Source: Thysanoteuthis rhombus
Taxonomy: Eukaryota > Mollusca > Cephalopoda > Oegopsida > Thysanoteuthidae
Reading direction: 5' to 3'
Assembly: GCA_963457665.1 (NCBI GenBank)
Contig: OY735219.1
Location: 24,227,685 to 24,291,684, forward strand
DNA: 64,000 nucleotides
The notes beneath the pieces were generated by a model. It did not search any database. It saw only the letters and a list, made by a program, of their open reading frames with translations, and was not told where the DNA came from. Shown piece by piece: positions 12,376-26,700 of the stretch. The number at the start of each line of letters is the position of its first letter. The stretch's first letter is position 1. The position numbers and the translations under genes were made by a program.

Positions 12376-15300
12376 GTAAGTTCTCAAAACGGGTCTCCTT
12401 TGATTATTTTTCATCTAAAATGGTGTTGAAGTAAGTTTTCTATTCACAATTATAAAATCAAATGACCTTAATTCTAAACACTGGTACACATATGGAATGT
12501 AATGATGACTTATGATTGAAAAATATATTGGAATAAATAAAAATGATATGTAGATCTTTACAAAATGGATACCTAAAAAAATTAGGATGTAGCTAGCATC
12601 TATCATTTGTGTTATAGGCTTGAATTAGGACACATTTATGCATTTTCTGGTTATTGCAAATAATCCATTATGTTACTGAATGAATGTTATACACACACAC
12701 ATTGTTCTTTCAGGTAGCATTGATTGCAAAGAAGAGATGTGTTGAATGATTTTTATTTTTGTTTTAATAATTTGGCTTTTTTCATTTATCTCGTCAGAGA
12801 CGAGTTTTAATGCAATGCATTTGTAATAATATCTAATAATCTTATCAAAATGTATTCTTTACTGTACTTAGTATCTCCATTAGTTCTCTATGCTCTATCA
12901 GATATGATACTAAATAAATAAACCCAATCCCTGAATTTGAATTACGCAGAGTGATTGTTATTTATCTTGAAATTACTTCTATCTTTAAAAGTGATTTTAG
13001 TAAAAATGCCATAGGTAAGTATTGAGATCTTTAGAGATTTAGCATCAAAACATTGCTTATAATTTAAACTTGATTAATATTTATCAATTTATAACAATCA
13101 TTTTTTACTGATATCATTCAACACAATTATCAATATATTTCATACTATCGTTGGAAGAAATCTAAAAATCAAAATGAAAAACACAGCAACTGAAATGTCA
13201 GTTTGAAATCTGTAAAATGTTTCGTTGAATTTTGGTTGTTGATCATTTGATATTTCATCAACCATTCTTCTGCAACATTTGAACTTTGAATTGTGTTATT
13301 TGTTGAGTTTTGCTTATAGATTTTCAAGATTATATGTAGAAGAATAATAGAAAACGTCCTTCAGGTCAAATTATGCTTAGAAAATTGCATATATGTACTT
13401 TACTGAATTGAATAAGATACTCTGGTGGTTCCATTTTTCAGTAGAAGTAGATACTATTTAAATATGCTCTGTTGTCGCATGTCCATGACTAGAAGAATAA
13501 TTGTTACTCAAAAATGAATTAATCTCATTAGTTAAATGTATCAATAAGTATACATGTAAAGTTTTATGAGAAATTAGTCAATGTATTTTTATACTACAGA
13601 TGCTTAATAGATTTCTAGTTGCTACTAATTAAGATTTTCAATTCTTGTTTTGTTTTCTGACCAACTTCAATTGTTCGTTTTTGGAACATCATATCTGTCA
13701 ATCATTTTTTTTTTTTTTAATTGTATATTGTGGCATGGAGAAATTTTCACATTTCCAGCCACAAGAAACTTAATTTTTTAGTTTATTTCTTTCAACTTTT
13801 GTAATACTCGATACTATTATTTATAGATTTGAAAAAATCCCTGGTATTAGATAAGACATTAAATAAACTAGAATTAAAATTCTATACTTTCTTGGTTTTA
13901 TAACAGTTACTTATCTATCAATAAAACATGGCAATTGTTTGCATGAATGATTGTGTGCAAGCCAAGTGCCATCTCCAACTGAGATAATCTGCTTTTACTT
14001 TGCAATTATGCCCTTTCTTTTAGAAGACATTAATAGGGATAAATAATGCCATTGACTTGAAAAAAAGTTTTTGATTAAAAAGAATTCTTGTATGGTTTTC
14101 ATGTAAATTTGTACAGTATTTTGAAAAAAGATTCTTTCATAGAAATTTTTTTTAAAATTGTAAGAATAGAATTTCATTCATGTCATGTCTATGCTTTTGC
14201 AAACTTTTATAAAGGTAAAATATAATTATTTGCTTGATTGCTTAGAAAGAGCAATTCTGATAGAATCAATATTCCGAAACCAACTGAATAATGTTGGCAT
14301 CTTCTTAAAGCTATTGATATAACGTAGTGAACTCATGTGATTGAGTTCATTTTAGATATCTAGAAACCCAGGCAAGGCCGGATACTTCTACTTGAATAAT
14401 ATAAATATGAATTCATCACATTAAAGTTGTTGCAGATGTAAGAATAAGATTACTGATTTTAAAAATTAAAAAAAATTATAAGTCACAATAAAAAGGGATA
14501 ATCAGTAATTATGTCCTCTAATTGATTCAGCAAACATTTGAGTTAATTTTCAAGGTCAACCTGATTTTGGAGAACTATGATTTTCTAAAACTTATGAACA
14601 TAATAAAATGATACCAACTTGGAAATGAATCAGCTGAAACCTTGTGACTATATATTTTCAATGTAGTCACAACATTTTGTCCGATTCATTTTTATGGCCT
14701 TATTCAGGTGTAGATGTGATATCCGTAAGAAAAGAATCTCTCCTATCAGTCTCTTCTATCAATTCAAAGGAAAAGAAGAACGTGATTTCATGTTAAAAAT
14801 TATTGGACAAGATTTATTGCAAGTGTTGCTGATAAAGAATATTTACAAGTGCTACAGTTTACATTAAAATTTCCTGTTTGACACCTTTTTTCTTTTTCTC
14901 GGAAAAAGAGACCAATAAGAGACTCTCTCTTTCCTTATGGATATTTCATATACACCTGAAGTAGATTGTAGAAATTAATCTGCCAAAACATTATGACATC
15001 AAAGATAAGAGCTTAAATGATCTGAAACATAGTACGTTGATAACTCTTCCAAAAGTTATAGAAAATAATAAAATGACAGCTGCGATAGGTATATAAAAAA
15101 TTCTGTTGGAAAATTTTTTTTTTACTAAAGATTTCAGAAAAATAAAAAATTTCGAACCAATTCATCAAGTTTCTGATAAGCTCTCCTTTAAAAAGTTGGT
15201 AATCCTTGCACAAATTTTTTTTTACAGGCTATTCATATGTAATCGGAATTTGATATCCATTTTCAGAATGTCATTGAAAAAAAATTGAATGAGCTATCTA

Positions 15301-15549
15301 AAAATATGTGTTGAGAAAACACATCAATTAATTTACTTATAGATAAAAAAAACATCTTGAATATTTATGGTAACAAGTTACAGTTTTCAATTTTTTAATT
15401 CTTTTCTTCTTCAATATATCTATTTACACTGTTTTATTCACCAGGTGATCTTTTAGCATGATAGATGTTCTAATTTTTGTCTTATATCTCTCCAGAATCA
15501 AAACATTTAGTATAAGTATTCTCTCTTCCTCATATGTACACACACACAC

Positions 15550-15603
<54 letters not shown>

Positions 15604-18600
15604 ACACGTATGTGTGTGCAAATTTATCTTGAAGTTTGCTTTCAACTTTATCTCCAAGGATTTAACTTTCTAGGAATACTTATCGTACCTCATTTATTAT
15701 TTGAGAGCATATTTAGTGGGTGGAGTATATTAACCTTTTCAATAACCTACCTGGAAACGTGTATTACTGCTTGTCTTATTCTTGTATTGACATGACATAA
15801 AGTTACACAGTTCACTTTATGGGTATCGTCCGTGTTTGTTTTTGTGATCAATGAAAATTTTTGTTTTAAATGCAGATTTACAGAACTTTTGAGTATTGGA
15901 TACACATGTATTTATAACCAGCCAATAGAACAGCATATTTTAGTCACTTGATTTCATTAGGAAAAACTACTACATTTATAGTAGTAATCTACAGGTAAAA
16001 ATGATTCTGTAAGAGTTAAGCATATTGTTATTGTTTAGTGTGAAGTATCTTTTATGATAATTTTTTTAATTAAATTAGAGCCATGAGATTCAGCAAAATG
16101 AAAATACTCTGACCTTACTTCCAAGGAAGTATTTTGTTTTTTGTTTTTTTTGTTTGTTTATTTTTTGTTTGTTTTTTCAATCGATTTTTTTGCTTCCTTT
16201 TCTTTTTTATTATTTTATGTTTTCGAAGCTTTCCTTTTCTCTCTTGTTTAGGTAATCGAAAACTACTGATCAGATTTTTAAAAACTCTGCCAACAAAAAG
16301 TTCATTTTTACTAAAAGTATTTTTGCTTTTTTAAAAAGTTGCTTGCTTTATCAAATGTATAATTATAGCATTTTGTATGCAGAGAAACACACTTTCTGGC
16401 CCCTTTTTTTTGTGTTTTCATGTGTGCATGCACACCCTCAAAGTTAGGTGTCATGTTGATTACTTCTGAGACCACTCACACCTTTCATCTTTTTCTCACC
16501 ACCCCCTCCTCCCAACATAAGACTGCTTGTCCCAAGATAGCTGTTAGGATTATACTGTTCACTTAACAATGAAGATGATGATGATGATGATGATGTGAGA
16601 AGAGAGATGTGGAGGATGATGATGGCCAAGGGATGAGGAGATATATTGTTCTAGGTACAAGAAGTAGATGGTAGTAAGGGAGGAGCTAACAAATATCTAC
16701 CTATTTACTTGAAGCATACTATCACAGTGCCAATAGATTTTACTACTATTACTGTTACTGCTAGAATTGGTAAGTGTGCGTGCATGTGTGTATACACACA
16801 TACTTCCCAGAATTCCCTTGCTTAGCACATAATACACACCAGGCTAATGGTTCTTAGTTGCTCCCATCCTAACATATACAATTCCAGCATCAGTGTATCT
16901 TCCTCCTTGTCCTACCTACCAAACTTACTACCTACCTACCTACCTTCCTCCTCCTCCTCCTCTTCCTCTCCTCTCCTCCTGTAATTCAGAGTTGTTCTGC
17001 TACTATGGCCTATTGAGAAGGAACCAACCAAGTAAAGAGGGAAAGAAACTGGGGGGCTGCTCTTACAACCACAGACAGCCAGCTACCACCACTGTAAGAA
17101 AGCACAAGTGTCACTTCTGGTCAGTCTTCACACTTCCACTCCTCTGACTACCAACCAGTCGAGTAACTTCCCCGTTTACCATTACCGGTTCTTTTGGATT
17201 TCTTGGAGCAAGTTCTCTGAAGTTTTCTCCTAAAACAGGTTCTCTGTGGCATTGAAAAAAAATGACGGAGGAATAAGTTACTATCCTGCATTCTGTACAC
17301 CTGTGTCTGCTACTGCTGCCGCCTCTCAAGTCTCCCCTAACTTCTTTTTACCTGTTGTAAAGAAGTTCTGCACTTATAGAGGGTCGTTAAATTGTGTGTG
17401 TACACACTTATACCCTTCTTTTTTTTTTTAAACCTGTCTCTGTCCACTTAGCTATGAAACAATTTACAACAGAAGTCTTATAAAATCCAAAGCCATAAAA
17501 TGGATCCATTACCACCAGGATTATGAGGATGCTACAAAAAAGGAATATTTTTCAACGTCAGCATTTTAAGTTTGGTGAGACGTCTCAAAATCAATTTCAG
17601 GAATTAAAAAAAGTTTTACCAATAGAATATGAAAAACAAGAAACCAGTCCCAAGGTTCTCCTCTGTTACCTTTCAGCCTGTTTGCATCCAGGTACCCATG
17701 TGCGTAGTAGATAAATCTTTATTTAACTGACAGGTGCTGAAATGAACATTTTTACATGCTCTCTGCTATTAAGCCCTGTACACAAACTTATCTACTTTGA
17801 ACACCTGTTGAGTGATTTGTATTATCCTCTTGTGTACATAGATTGATATTGAAGTGGCCAGTCTTAATCTTTTGTTTTCGATTACTTCCTTCTACTTTTA
17901 TTGTTCATGCCTTAACAGTAAGTTGCAAAATGCCTTACTTGGAAATCCAAACTTGTTTCTTTTATGCAGTCTCTTGCTAAATGGTATTCTGCACAATGTT
18001 TTTCTCTTCCTGACGTATTCATAAGACTCTTAATGCTTTATAATTGATTTTTACATGTCTATTTTAGACCAAAACTTCCTTCTTAAAATAACAGAAATAG
18101 TTTTGATGTTATCAAAAATTTTCCCAGTATTTTGTGAGTTGCTTGACTTGAAACCACTTCTCACTGTTCTCTAAACAACTGATATTTACAAGTTAGTTGT
18201 TTTAACGACTTGTTTATTGTTCATAACAATTTGTTTATTGTGTTGCGCTTATGTTCAAAGGGTTTGACCTTCCCTTTACTATTAAGCATTAGATCAAAAG
18301 ATTTGCATGCTTTCAAAGCAACGAGAGCAGTTGAACATCTTAAACCTTAGATCTCATCTGAAATTTTTAGCATGGAGGAATCCATCGCAACTTTAACAAG
18401 ACATCATGAGAAAACAAAGAAATGCTCAGGTCCAAGGAGGGATTCCTTTGATCTTGAGCAACAAAAGGCCTCATCCTTTGATTTTGGGATGGAGGAGAAC
18501 CTTTCGAGAACAGTTTCCAGGACAAGAGCCACCAAATCTTACACGAAAGCTCGGTCAAGCTCAGAAGGTTGCTTGACGTTTAAAAAGCCGCAGCAGAACT

Positions 18601-21600
18601 ACATTACAAGCAAATACATTCTCAAAGATGACCCTTCCTTGATTAAATTCAGCCAGAAGGACTTCGAACTTTCTACTGACCTCTCTGAATTGAGTTTAAC
18701 AGATGTCACAACATCTGAATTGCAAAAAGACATCAAGAGAGTGTCCATGTCAGAGGAGGAGGAAGGAGAAAACAGTGAATCTAGTAATGAAGAAGAAAGG
18801 CCAAGAGTTCCTCCTCCGTCACCTCGACGTTTCTTAAGTTGTGTAGACATTGAACCATCTATAAACACCGACAGAAGCAGTGATAGTGAGGCCAGTGAGC
18901 AATGTTGTACTGGGAGTGATGAACAGACAAGTATGTTTTTTTAATATTCTTTCTCTTTCTTTATGACCACATTTCCTTATTTTTTTCTCATGAACAAGAC
19001 CCCTTCCTCATTTGATTAATTTCATCTCTACATAGTCAAATATATTTTCATCATAATCAGACAATTATTGTTCATTCTTTGCTTCTTTGTTTGCCTTGAG
19101 ATAATAATGATTTTGCAATAATTGAGCACACACACACGCGAGTATTCAACGAGTATATGTTGTTGGTGTTTTTTTTTGCATCTGAATATCTGTGATATTC
19201 TCAACATAATTTGTATTTTGGAAAAACAATTGCATTTTGGGATGAAATTTAGCTCTTTATTTGCAGTCGTTTTCAATGGGTTGATTTATAACTCAATCAA
19301 GATCAAAGGCAACTATTCGGGATTTCAAAGAGAAGTTCAGGTGTAAAATGTACAGCAATTCATTTTTTATTACGTAAGGTTTGCTACAGAAAAGCAAATT
19401 TCAGGCATGGGTTTCATATTTGGAGAAAATATCAGAAAACTGCAGATATTATTGATTGTGAGATCAGCTCATGAATATTTTAGTTTTTATAACTAAAAAC
19501 CATCGTCTTTATTGATTCACTTAACTATTAAAATATTTTTTTCTTTCTTGGTTTGTGTTTGCCATTTTTGAATCCTTTGCTTATTAAAAGTGAAAGTAGT
19601 GTCTTTCCATATTTTTTAAATAAAAGGATCAACACTTCATGTGTCATGTAAATTGTGTTAGTGATGATTTTTTTGTGGATGTTTGTTTATTTGGAAGTGA
19701 TAAAAAGGATAATGACACGTTAATTAATTCTATGGAATTAATCATCTGCATTTGCAATGGCCATTTAAAATAGGATGCTTATAATTTTATACCCTATCTT
19801 TCACCTGATCATTTACAAACAAGCATGTTGTAAGACTTACTCCTATCTATATTTCATCAAGCGTTACATTAGAAATTTTTGTTTGAATCTTTTTAAACAA
19901 GGTGTTGTAATCATCATATTTTGGTTGATTCTGACTAATTTCTTTATCTTCTTTTTTTCTTTCTTCTTTTTTCTTTTTTTCCACAATATTTTGTTCACTG
20001 TACCCAGTACAAATACCCAAGGGAGGCCTGGAGGGTACAGTGGACAAAATTGTTTCAATAAAAACAAAGAGAAGCAAATCTCTTTGAATTGATATAAGTA
20101 CACTTATTTCATGAGGAAATTTTTAGGCAGCCAAAGAAAATTTTATAGATCTTACATGGTTGCCAAATTGTAATATTATTGTTGTTAATGGCATTTGTTT
20201 ATTGTTGTTTTCTGCTTGCAACTATGTCAGTTCGGTGGCAAAATTCCTGTATAAGTGCACAGCTCTGCATATTTTTGCCATGGATATTCTGTTCAACATA
20301 GCTAGAAAATAGATTCTGTTTCATATTTCTTTCCCTGCCAGAAACTAAATCCCAGGAATGGAATGCAGCCGGCAATGTGAATTAGAGCAACATGTGACAA
20401 AAATGACAAACCTTTAATGTGGACCTACCCCACTTTACTTTGCTACTAACTCTCCCCCTGCAGTGGTACATTCTATAGCAGTTATGGTCAGCAATTTTGT
20501 TCCAATTTACTACTCTTGGTGTTTTTATCAGCCTGGATTCATGTAACAGAATGATTTTGAAGAAACCATAGCATTCAAGTGAGATTTTTTTTTAAAGCAA
20601 GGAAAAAGTACACCTTTGTCCAACCTTTTAATAAATCACTTTTCCCTATGTTTATATATGTATATATGATCATTAGCAGAATGTCATGGTCATTTCCCAA
20701 TGGAGATGTGTAACTCTATCTACTCCCAATGTACACGTTAATTATTCCCTGAAAGGGAAAATATAACATTTCATTACTTCTACTGCTAAATCACTTCAGT
20801 TCAGTAGTTTGCTATAGCTGATCTACCCATGAATATTTTAGATGTATTACTTCAGCTCATTTAGTATGAATGTTGTTGATTTGCCAGCATTTCATACTTC
20901 AATTTGTTTCAGTTCTCAAGGTAATAAAAAATTTTATGAATTTGAATTCCCAATTAAAATAAAAGAATATCTTCTAATTTTAATTTAGCAAGATTACCTA
21001 CTAGAGCAAGTGATTAAAAACAGATAGAGAGCAAATGTAAACAAACTGTATTTTGAACAACCTTATTTCGAATGCTTAATAATGTGGCTAGAAGTGTACT
21101 AGTAAAATCTGTAATCAATAATTTTATATTTTCCTTGAAGAGGATATGTTTCAAAATTTTCAATTTGATGTGGTTTGGTTTTTTTATTCGCTGTGGCTGC
21201 TGGCAATACTTAGGCCAACCAGTTTCCAGTGTGTTGACATTTTCTTTTCCTTGACTGGGATTAGTCCTGGAAGTAAATTCCCATGCTGTATACGTCAAGA
21301 CAATAAGTGCATCAGGATGTTGAGGATAGTCAGTAGAACGTTGTGGTCAGTTGAAGCATGCGGCAATGTCAATGAGGACATAATCTCTTTCACTCATAAC
21401 CAGGGCCCCAAAATATTCACTCCAGATTTGCTGTTTACAAAGTAAACAAGTAGAAAATAAAATCTGAGTCTGCATTGTCCCTGAAGTTTCCACAAAGCAT
21501 CATTTATTTCACATTACGAGGTTGGATTCAAACTGGCTAAAATTATGTCCGGTAATCATCTTTTACCTTGTCTTTCAATTTCATGAACTTTTTTCTAACT

Positions 21601-23488
21601 TGGAACTCTTATGTATTTTTTTTTTTTTTAATTTAAACAATTTTACGGATTGAATTACTATGTGATAATACTAAATCCTAATTCTTATTTTCATCATTCA
21701 TGCAATATTGTAAATTTCTTGAAAAGTTGCAGTCTTTCAGTTTTTAAGTTGGTTAAACAAAAATTCAATCTTAGTTTACCAGAAGTTTTCATATTGTGAC
21801 CTATTCCTGTATTTTATAGCAATCTCTTTTTGTTCTGTTTTTTTGTTGATTAAACTTCTCTCTTACTTGATAGAAAAAAAAGAATTAGCCTAAAAATTGA
21901 AGATGATGTATTGCTGACTTGGAGATATTTTATTGTTTAGTTTTCAAGTGTTATCTTCATTAAACAGTCAGTATAAATTTTTCCTTCTATTTTTTTAAGA
22001 TGATTATTTAACAAAATAATCATTTTTTAATGAAGAGTACATCCACTTCTCAATACAATTTGATACAGAAAATTAAGTTTGAAGAGCAGTACTAGATGAG
22101 ATAAAATATTTGATAAAGATGATCTTTAACTTTTAAAATTTATTATTTCTGTTATTGGGATGACTAGGCTGTCCCAATACTATATTTTATTTCATTTGAA
22201 TTATTTTGAAGTTCAATTGCACTCTTTTATATAATTAACTCTCAATCTAGTAAAAAATATTTTATTCATTTTGTCAGTTTTTATGAACTTTTGAAGAATA
22301 CATGTTGCAAAAAATGGTTGTATTGTTAGTTTTGGGGTTTTTTTTTCAATACTACAAAAACTTTCCCATCATGACTAAATTTGATATTGAAAAATATCAG
22401 AATTTTTAGTGCTTAAGGTATTTGATTATTAGACTTTTGAAGATTTTTTTTCAAAGTTTAAATTGTGAAATCCCATTAGTGTCAAAGAATATATCTATTT
22501 CCAGTCTCTCAAAGAGAGAAGTAGAAAAACATGTTGAGTTCATGAAAATGATTTCCAATGAAAATATATAAGTAACATTTTTGTTCATTTTATCAAGCTG
22601 TAACCAATGTTTTCTACTTTCAAGTGCCCCTCCTTTTCTCTTTTCCTCTCTCTCTCTCTCACAAATGCGTACACTTGATAAGCAAAAAGAATAATATATC
22701 AATGCAACATATTCTCAAAAAGAACATTTTGATTATAACAAATTATTATATTGTTAGAAAATCTTCATAAATATGTTTGAGATGGTTAAAAACATTTTCT
22801 TCTCTTATTGTCTCATCAATACTCAATATTTTAGCAATCACATTAGCATGAATTATAAAGTGTTACTTCTACATGCTTTTTAATTATTAAGGAAAATAAA
22901 TCATTTGGATTTCTATCTGTTGACACGATTTTGAAAACCTAGCACTAAGTCTAACAATTGAAAGCCACATTTTACAAGCTCCATACCAAAGAATGGAAGT
23001 GCTTATATAGATACTAAATTTGGCATAACTCTGGTAAAGTATAAGGAATCTGTGTTCTGTTGGCTTTTAGAATGTTCAGAAAATCTTTCTTTAAAGTGGC
23101 TGTTAAGTGCAAAAAATGAATACTTTGATATCACAAGGATTTAAATAGTACACATGACCAGGATAGGATTTTGTGATACTGTTTGTATTTTATGTTCTTC
23201 CTCAATCGTTGCTTCCATTAGTCAGGCCTTATCTTACTTGGAGGAGGGTAGTTTGAATTTATATCTAAGTCACATGAAGTTCAACTGGTCTGTTGCTGTG
23301 GTGAAAGATTTATCTCAAGCTTAGCAACTTCATTAGAGACCAAGGTCAATGAAGTGTGTCTTCTAAGATGGTAAATGGATGCTGTCAAACAGAAGAATTA
23401 TTGTGATCGTTTACTTGGAATTTCATTCATAACTGAACTCTTAAGCCTAACAGGAGTTGAATTAACTTTTAATAAATGAATATTTAAA

Positions 23489-23544
<56 letters not shown>

Positions 23545-23722
23545 TGTCTCTGTCTATCAACTATTAATAAAAACATAATATATAAATATATCTCTACTTC
23601 AGATATACATTTATAAAAGGTTTTATTAAATCACACACATACACACAGAGTGAAAAGACCCTGAAATAGCACACAGGTTGCAGCTGATGAGGGTAGATAC
23701 CTACCATGTATCACCAGTAAGT

Positions 23723-23785
<63 letters not shown>

Positions 23786-26700
23786 TTATATTATATTGAA
23801 ATAATCTCCCATTATTACACGGTGAATGTATCATTTGGCCTAGACTATGTAAATAGTATAACCAATTAGAGAAAATGGGGCTGCTGCAGGAATCGCTGCA
23901 ATTTATAATCTACCATAAGAATGCGAGATTATAGCCACACAATCACTTCACAATGTCTCATACTCCAGGAACACAAGAATTGTCAGATTTAGAATGGTAG
24001 CATAGTATTGATCAATACAAAGGTGGATTAAATTTACATCAAAATTTGGAATTTCCTTTTCAAGTGTGAGTCATGTGACCTTACTATTGTTGATGAAGAA
24101 AAGGGAACCCCCTGCATCACATTCAGGTCAACTGAACAATCAGATAAACTCGCTGATGCAATGAGACAGGGGAAAATGGGCGGGGGGATCCTTTTTTTCA
24201 GTGTATTAGACCTGATGTGTGTCCAATTCAACATAAAAATGGCAGTTCCATATCTTTATCACTGAGTAGCCAGAAGAAAGCCACTTTACAAATCTGTCAT
24301 TATTTAATAGAGAAAGCAAAAAAATTGAGATGGTGAACAAACCTTTGAAGTCAGCGTATACTATCATCTTTTTAGAAGAGTCTACATTTTCAAACTATGG
24401 ATGTATTTTGGTCTGGAGATTAACTAATCAATATTTTGCCTTTGAACTGCTTGCAGCCCATTAAACCTGGTAAATTTTCAGTTATTATATTGGCAGCAAT
24501 TTGAATCACTGCTCATTCAATGTTTATAGAACGCGTTTGGGAATATCAATGTAGACAATACATATTGAGAGAAATCCCTGCAGCAAGGATTTCTCCCAAT
24601 AATCCGATGGTCATTTAGACAAAACGGCAGCTCTTTCATGAAGGATTGAGCTCTTTGTACATTTGCTTTTTTTTTTCACTGCCATTAATTAGCATTACTT
24701 AATACTTGAATCCTTCAATAAAGTATTTTGACCTTCATCTCATTTTTACTATATAGTTCTTCCTTTGTCTCTCACATAACTGATATGTTGACATTTTTCT
24801 GATTCAAAAAGCTGTAGACCCAGGCTTTCTGATCGCTCACTGGGGTGAAATGATTTGATCCCCACCCCCCAAGCGGTTTTATGTCTATTCCAGCTTTGCT
24901 CTAATTAGATTTAAAACTATTTCTTATTTACAAGGCCAGCTTCATTTGTACATTAAGAAATTCATGTTGTTAGTGTTGTTGCCTTTGGTCTATCAAAATA
25001 TTAGACAAGCCATTCACTGTCTTTTTCTTCTTTCTAGTCAATATTTCCATCTTTATTCTACCTGATGCCCCTTCCAGAAAACCTTTCCTTATTTTCTGTT
25101 ATTTTTCTCTCTTACTTCAATCTGTCTTATGCCCCCCTCCCACATCTAAATACCAATTTCAATGAATTGAAGACCAACCAATTGAAGCTATTTCTTTTCC
25201 TTTCCTATCCACTATATCTTCTGTTGACTTCCCAAGTGAAGATAATCATTAGGTCTTGACTGTGCTTTTTGTATCTTGGCCAACACCAGCCAGAGCCAAT
25301 ATACTCACCAGCCTCTTCACTCCATCTGAATTGAGCCACTATTTGAACTGGAGATACTGCTCAGATCCAGTTAAATTCCTAACAGAATTCCTTTGTGCAT
25401 CTGTGTGTCTAACTCTGGCCTTTTGACCTTGGTTGATGAGCATTGGTGGGCCTGAGAAAGTGAATAATGTTTTTTTTGTTTTGTTTTTGTTATTTTTTTT
25501 TTTTCAACTTATGAGCCATGAAATATGATCCCTGAAAAGACTGACTTGTCTCTCTCCATTTTTTTCTCCTTTTTTTTAATACAAGATATGATGATAGTGG
25601 TTGTGTTACTGGTTGATAAACTTTCCCAAAATTAAGGCCTGTTTTTCCTTATTTATTTTATTAACTGAGGAAAACTTAAGTAAATTTTCTCGAAGATGCT
25701 CAAGTCTTTGTAAGCATGCAGCACCCAAAATAATGAATTGGCATTGCATTAAAGGAAAAAACTTATGAAAACCTTGAAATTTTAAAATTTTAGCTTTGGA
25801 TGCAATTAGTTTTTTCATTCATTCAAGTATTCATTTTCAGTTTATTCTGAGTGGAGCAAAATATCTTTGGAAATATCCACACATCTCTGAAAATTTTCCT
25901 TCAACTTAAATTCTTCATATTTCCCTATATTCAGGGAATCCAGAATGTTTTTGAGTCATTATTTTACACTATGGGAAGAAGTTTCAAGTCTTTTAAAGGC
26001 CCAAAGATGCAAAATCAGGCTTTATTGTGACTTTCAGAAATATTTATTTGAATTAATTGTATTTGAACAATGGAAGCAATATATACTTATTTTTTATCAA
26101 TATCCCCATCCCCCACGGGCAGCTGTGATAGTTTGTTTTACTATCATTGTCCTTCACACACTCTTATGAAGGATGATCCCTTGCTATAATGGGGTATTTT
26201 AGTCATGCACTAAATTTTTCATACCCAAATTATTGATACTAGATTAAGTACCTGCGTTAATGGGCAGAGGAAATTGCTGTTTGGAAAAAAAAAAAAAAAA
26301 TTTATAGTTTAATTTGTTTGTTTAGTTTAATTTGTTTTTAAAAGGTGATTTAATACTACTCTTTCTTCACATGGTTTGAAGAAAAAAGAGATGGCTATTG
26401 TAAAACAAAAACAATTTTTTGTTTTTGTTTTGCATTAGGTGCTAACTGAGAGGGTGGATGTAAATAAGAGTGGTTAACCTTGAAAGGGGACTGATAAGAA
26501 GGTGGGGGGGCTAATGTTCAATAAAAGGGGGGTTAGATGTACAATTACAGTTTTGATTCCCCCCCCCCCCCACAAAAAAAATTACCCTTTCATTCAGGTT
26601 TCAAATTTGTTTTTTTCTCCATCGTGAATGTGCAATAATTGATCTCTCTGTATATCTAAAACATTATCCTTCCATCCAATATTTAAGATAAGTTTGAGAT

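Noticed and set aside
17246..17714. Short ORFs upstream of the candidate exon
   Set aside because: No similarity recognised and no good splice frame. At most 5' UTR sequence.
18599..18868. 89-codon - strand ORF opposite the candidate exon
   Set aside because: Shadow of the + strand frame, whose Ser/Glu codons read as Ser/Leu-rich on the complement.
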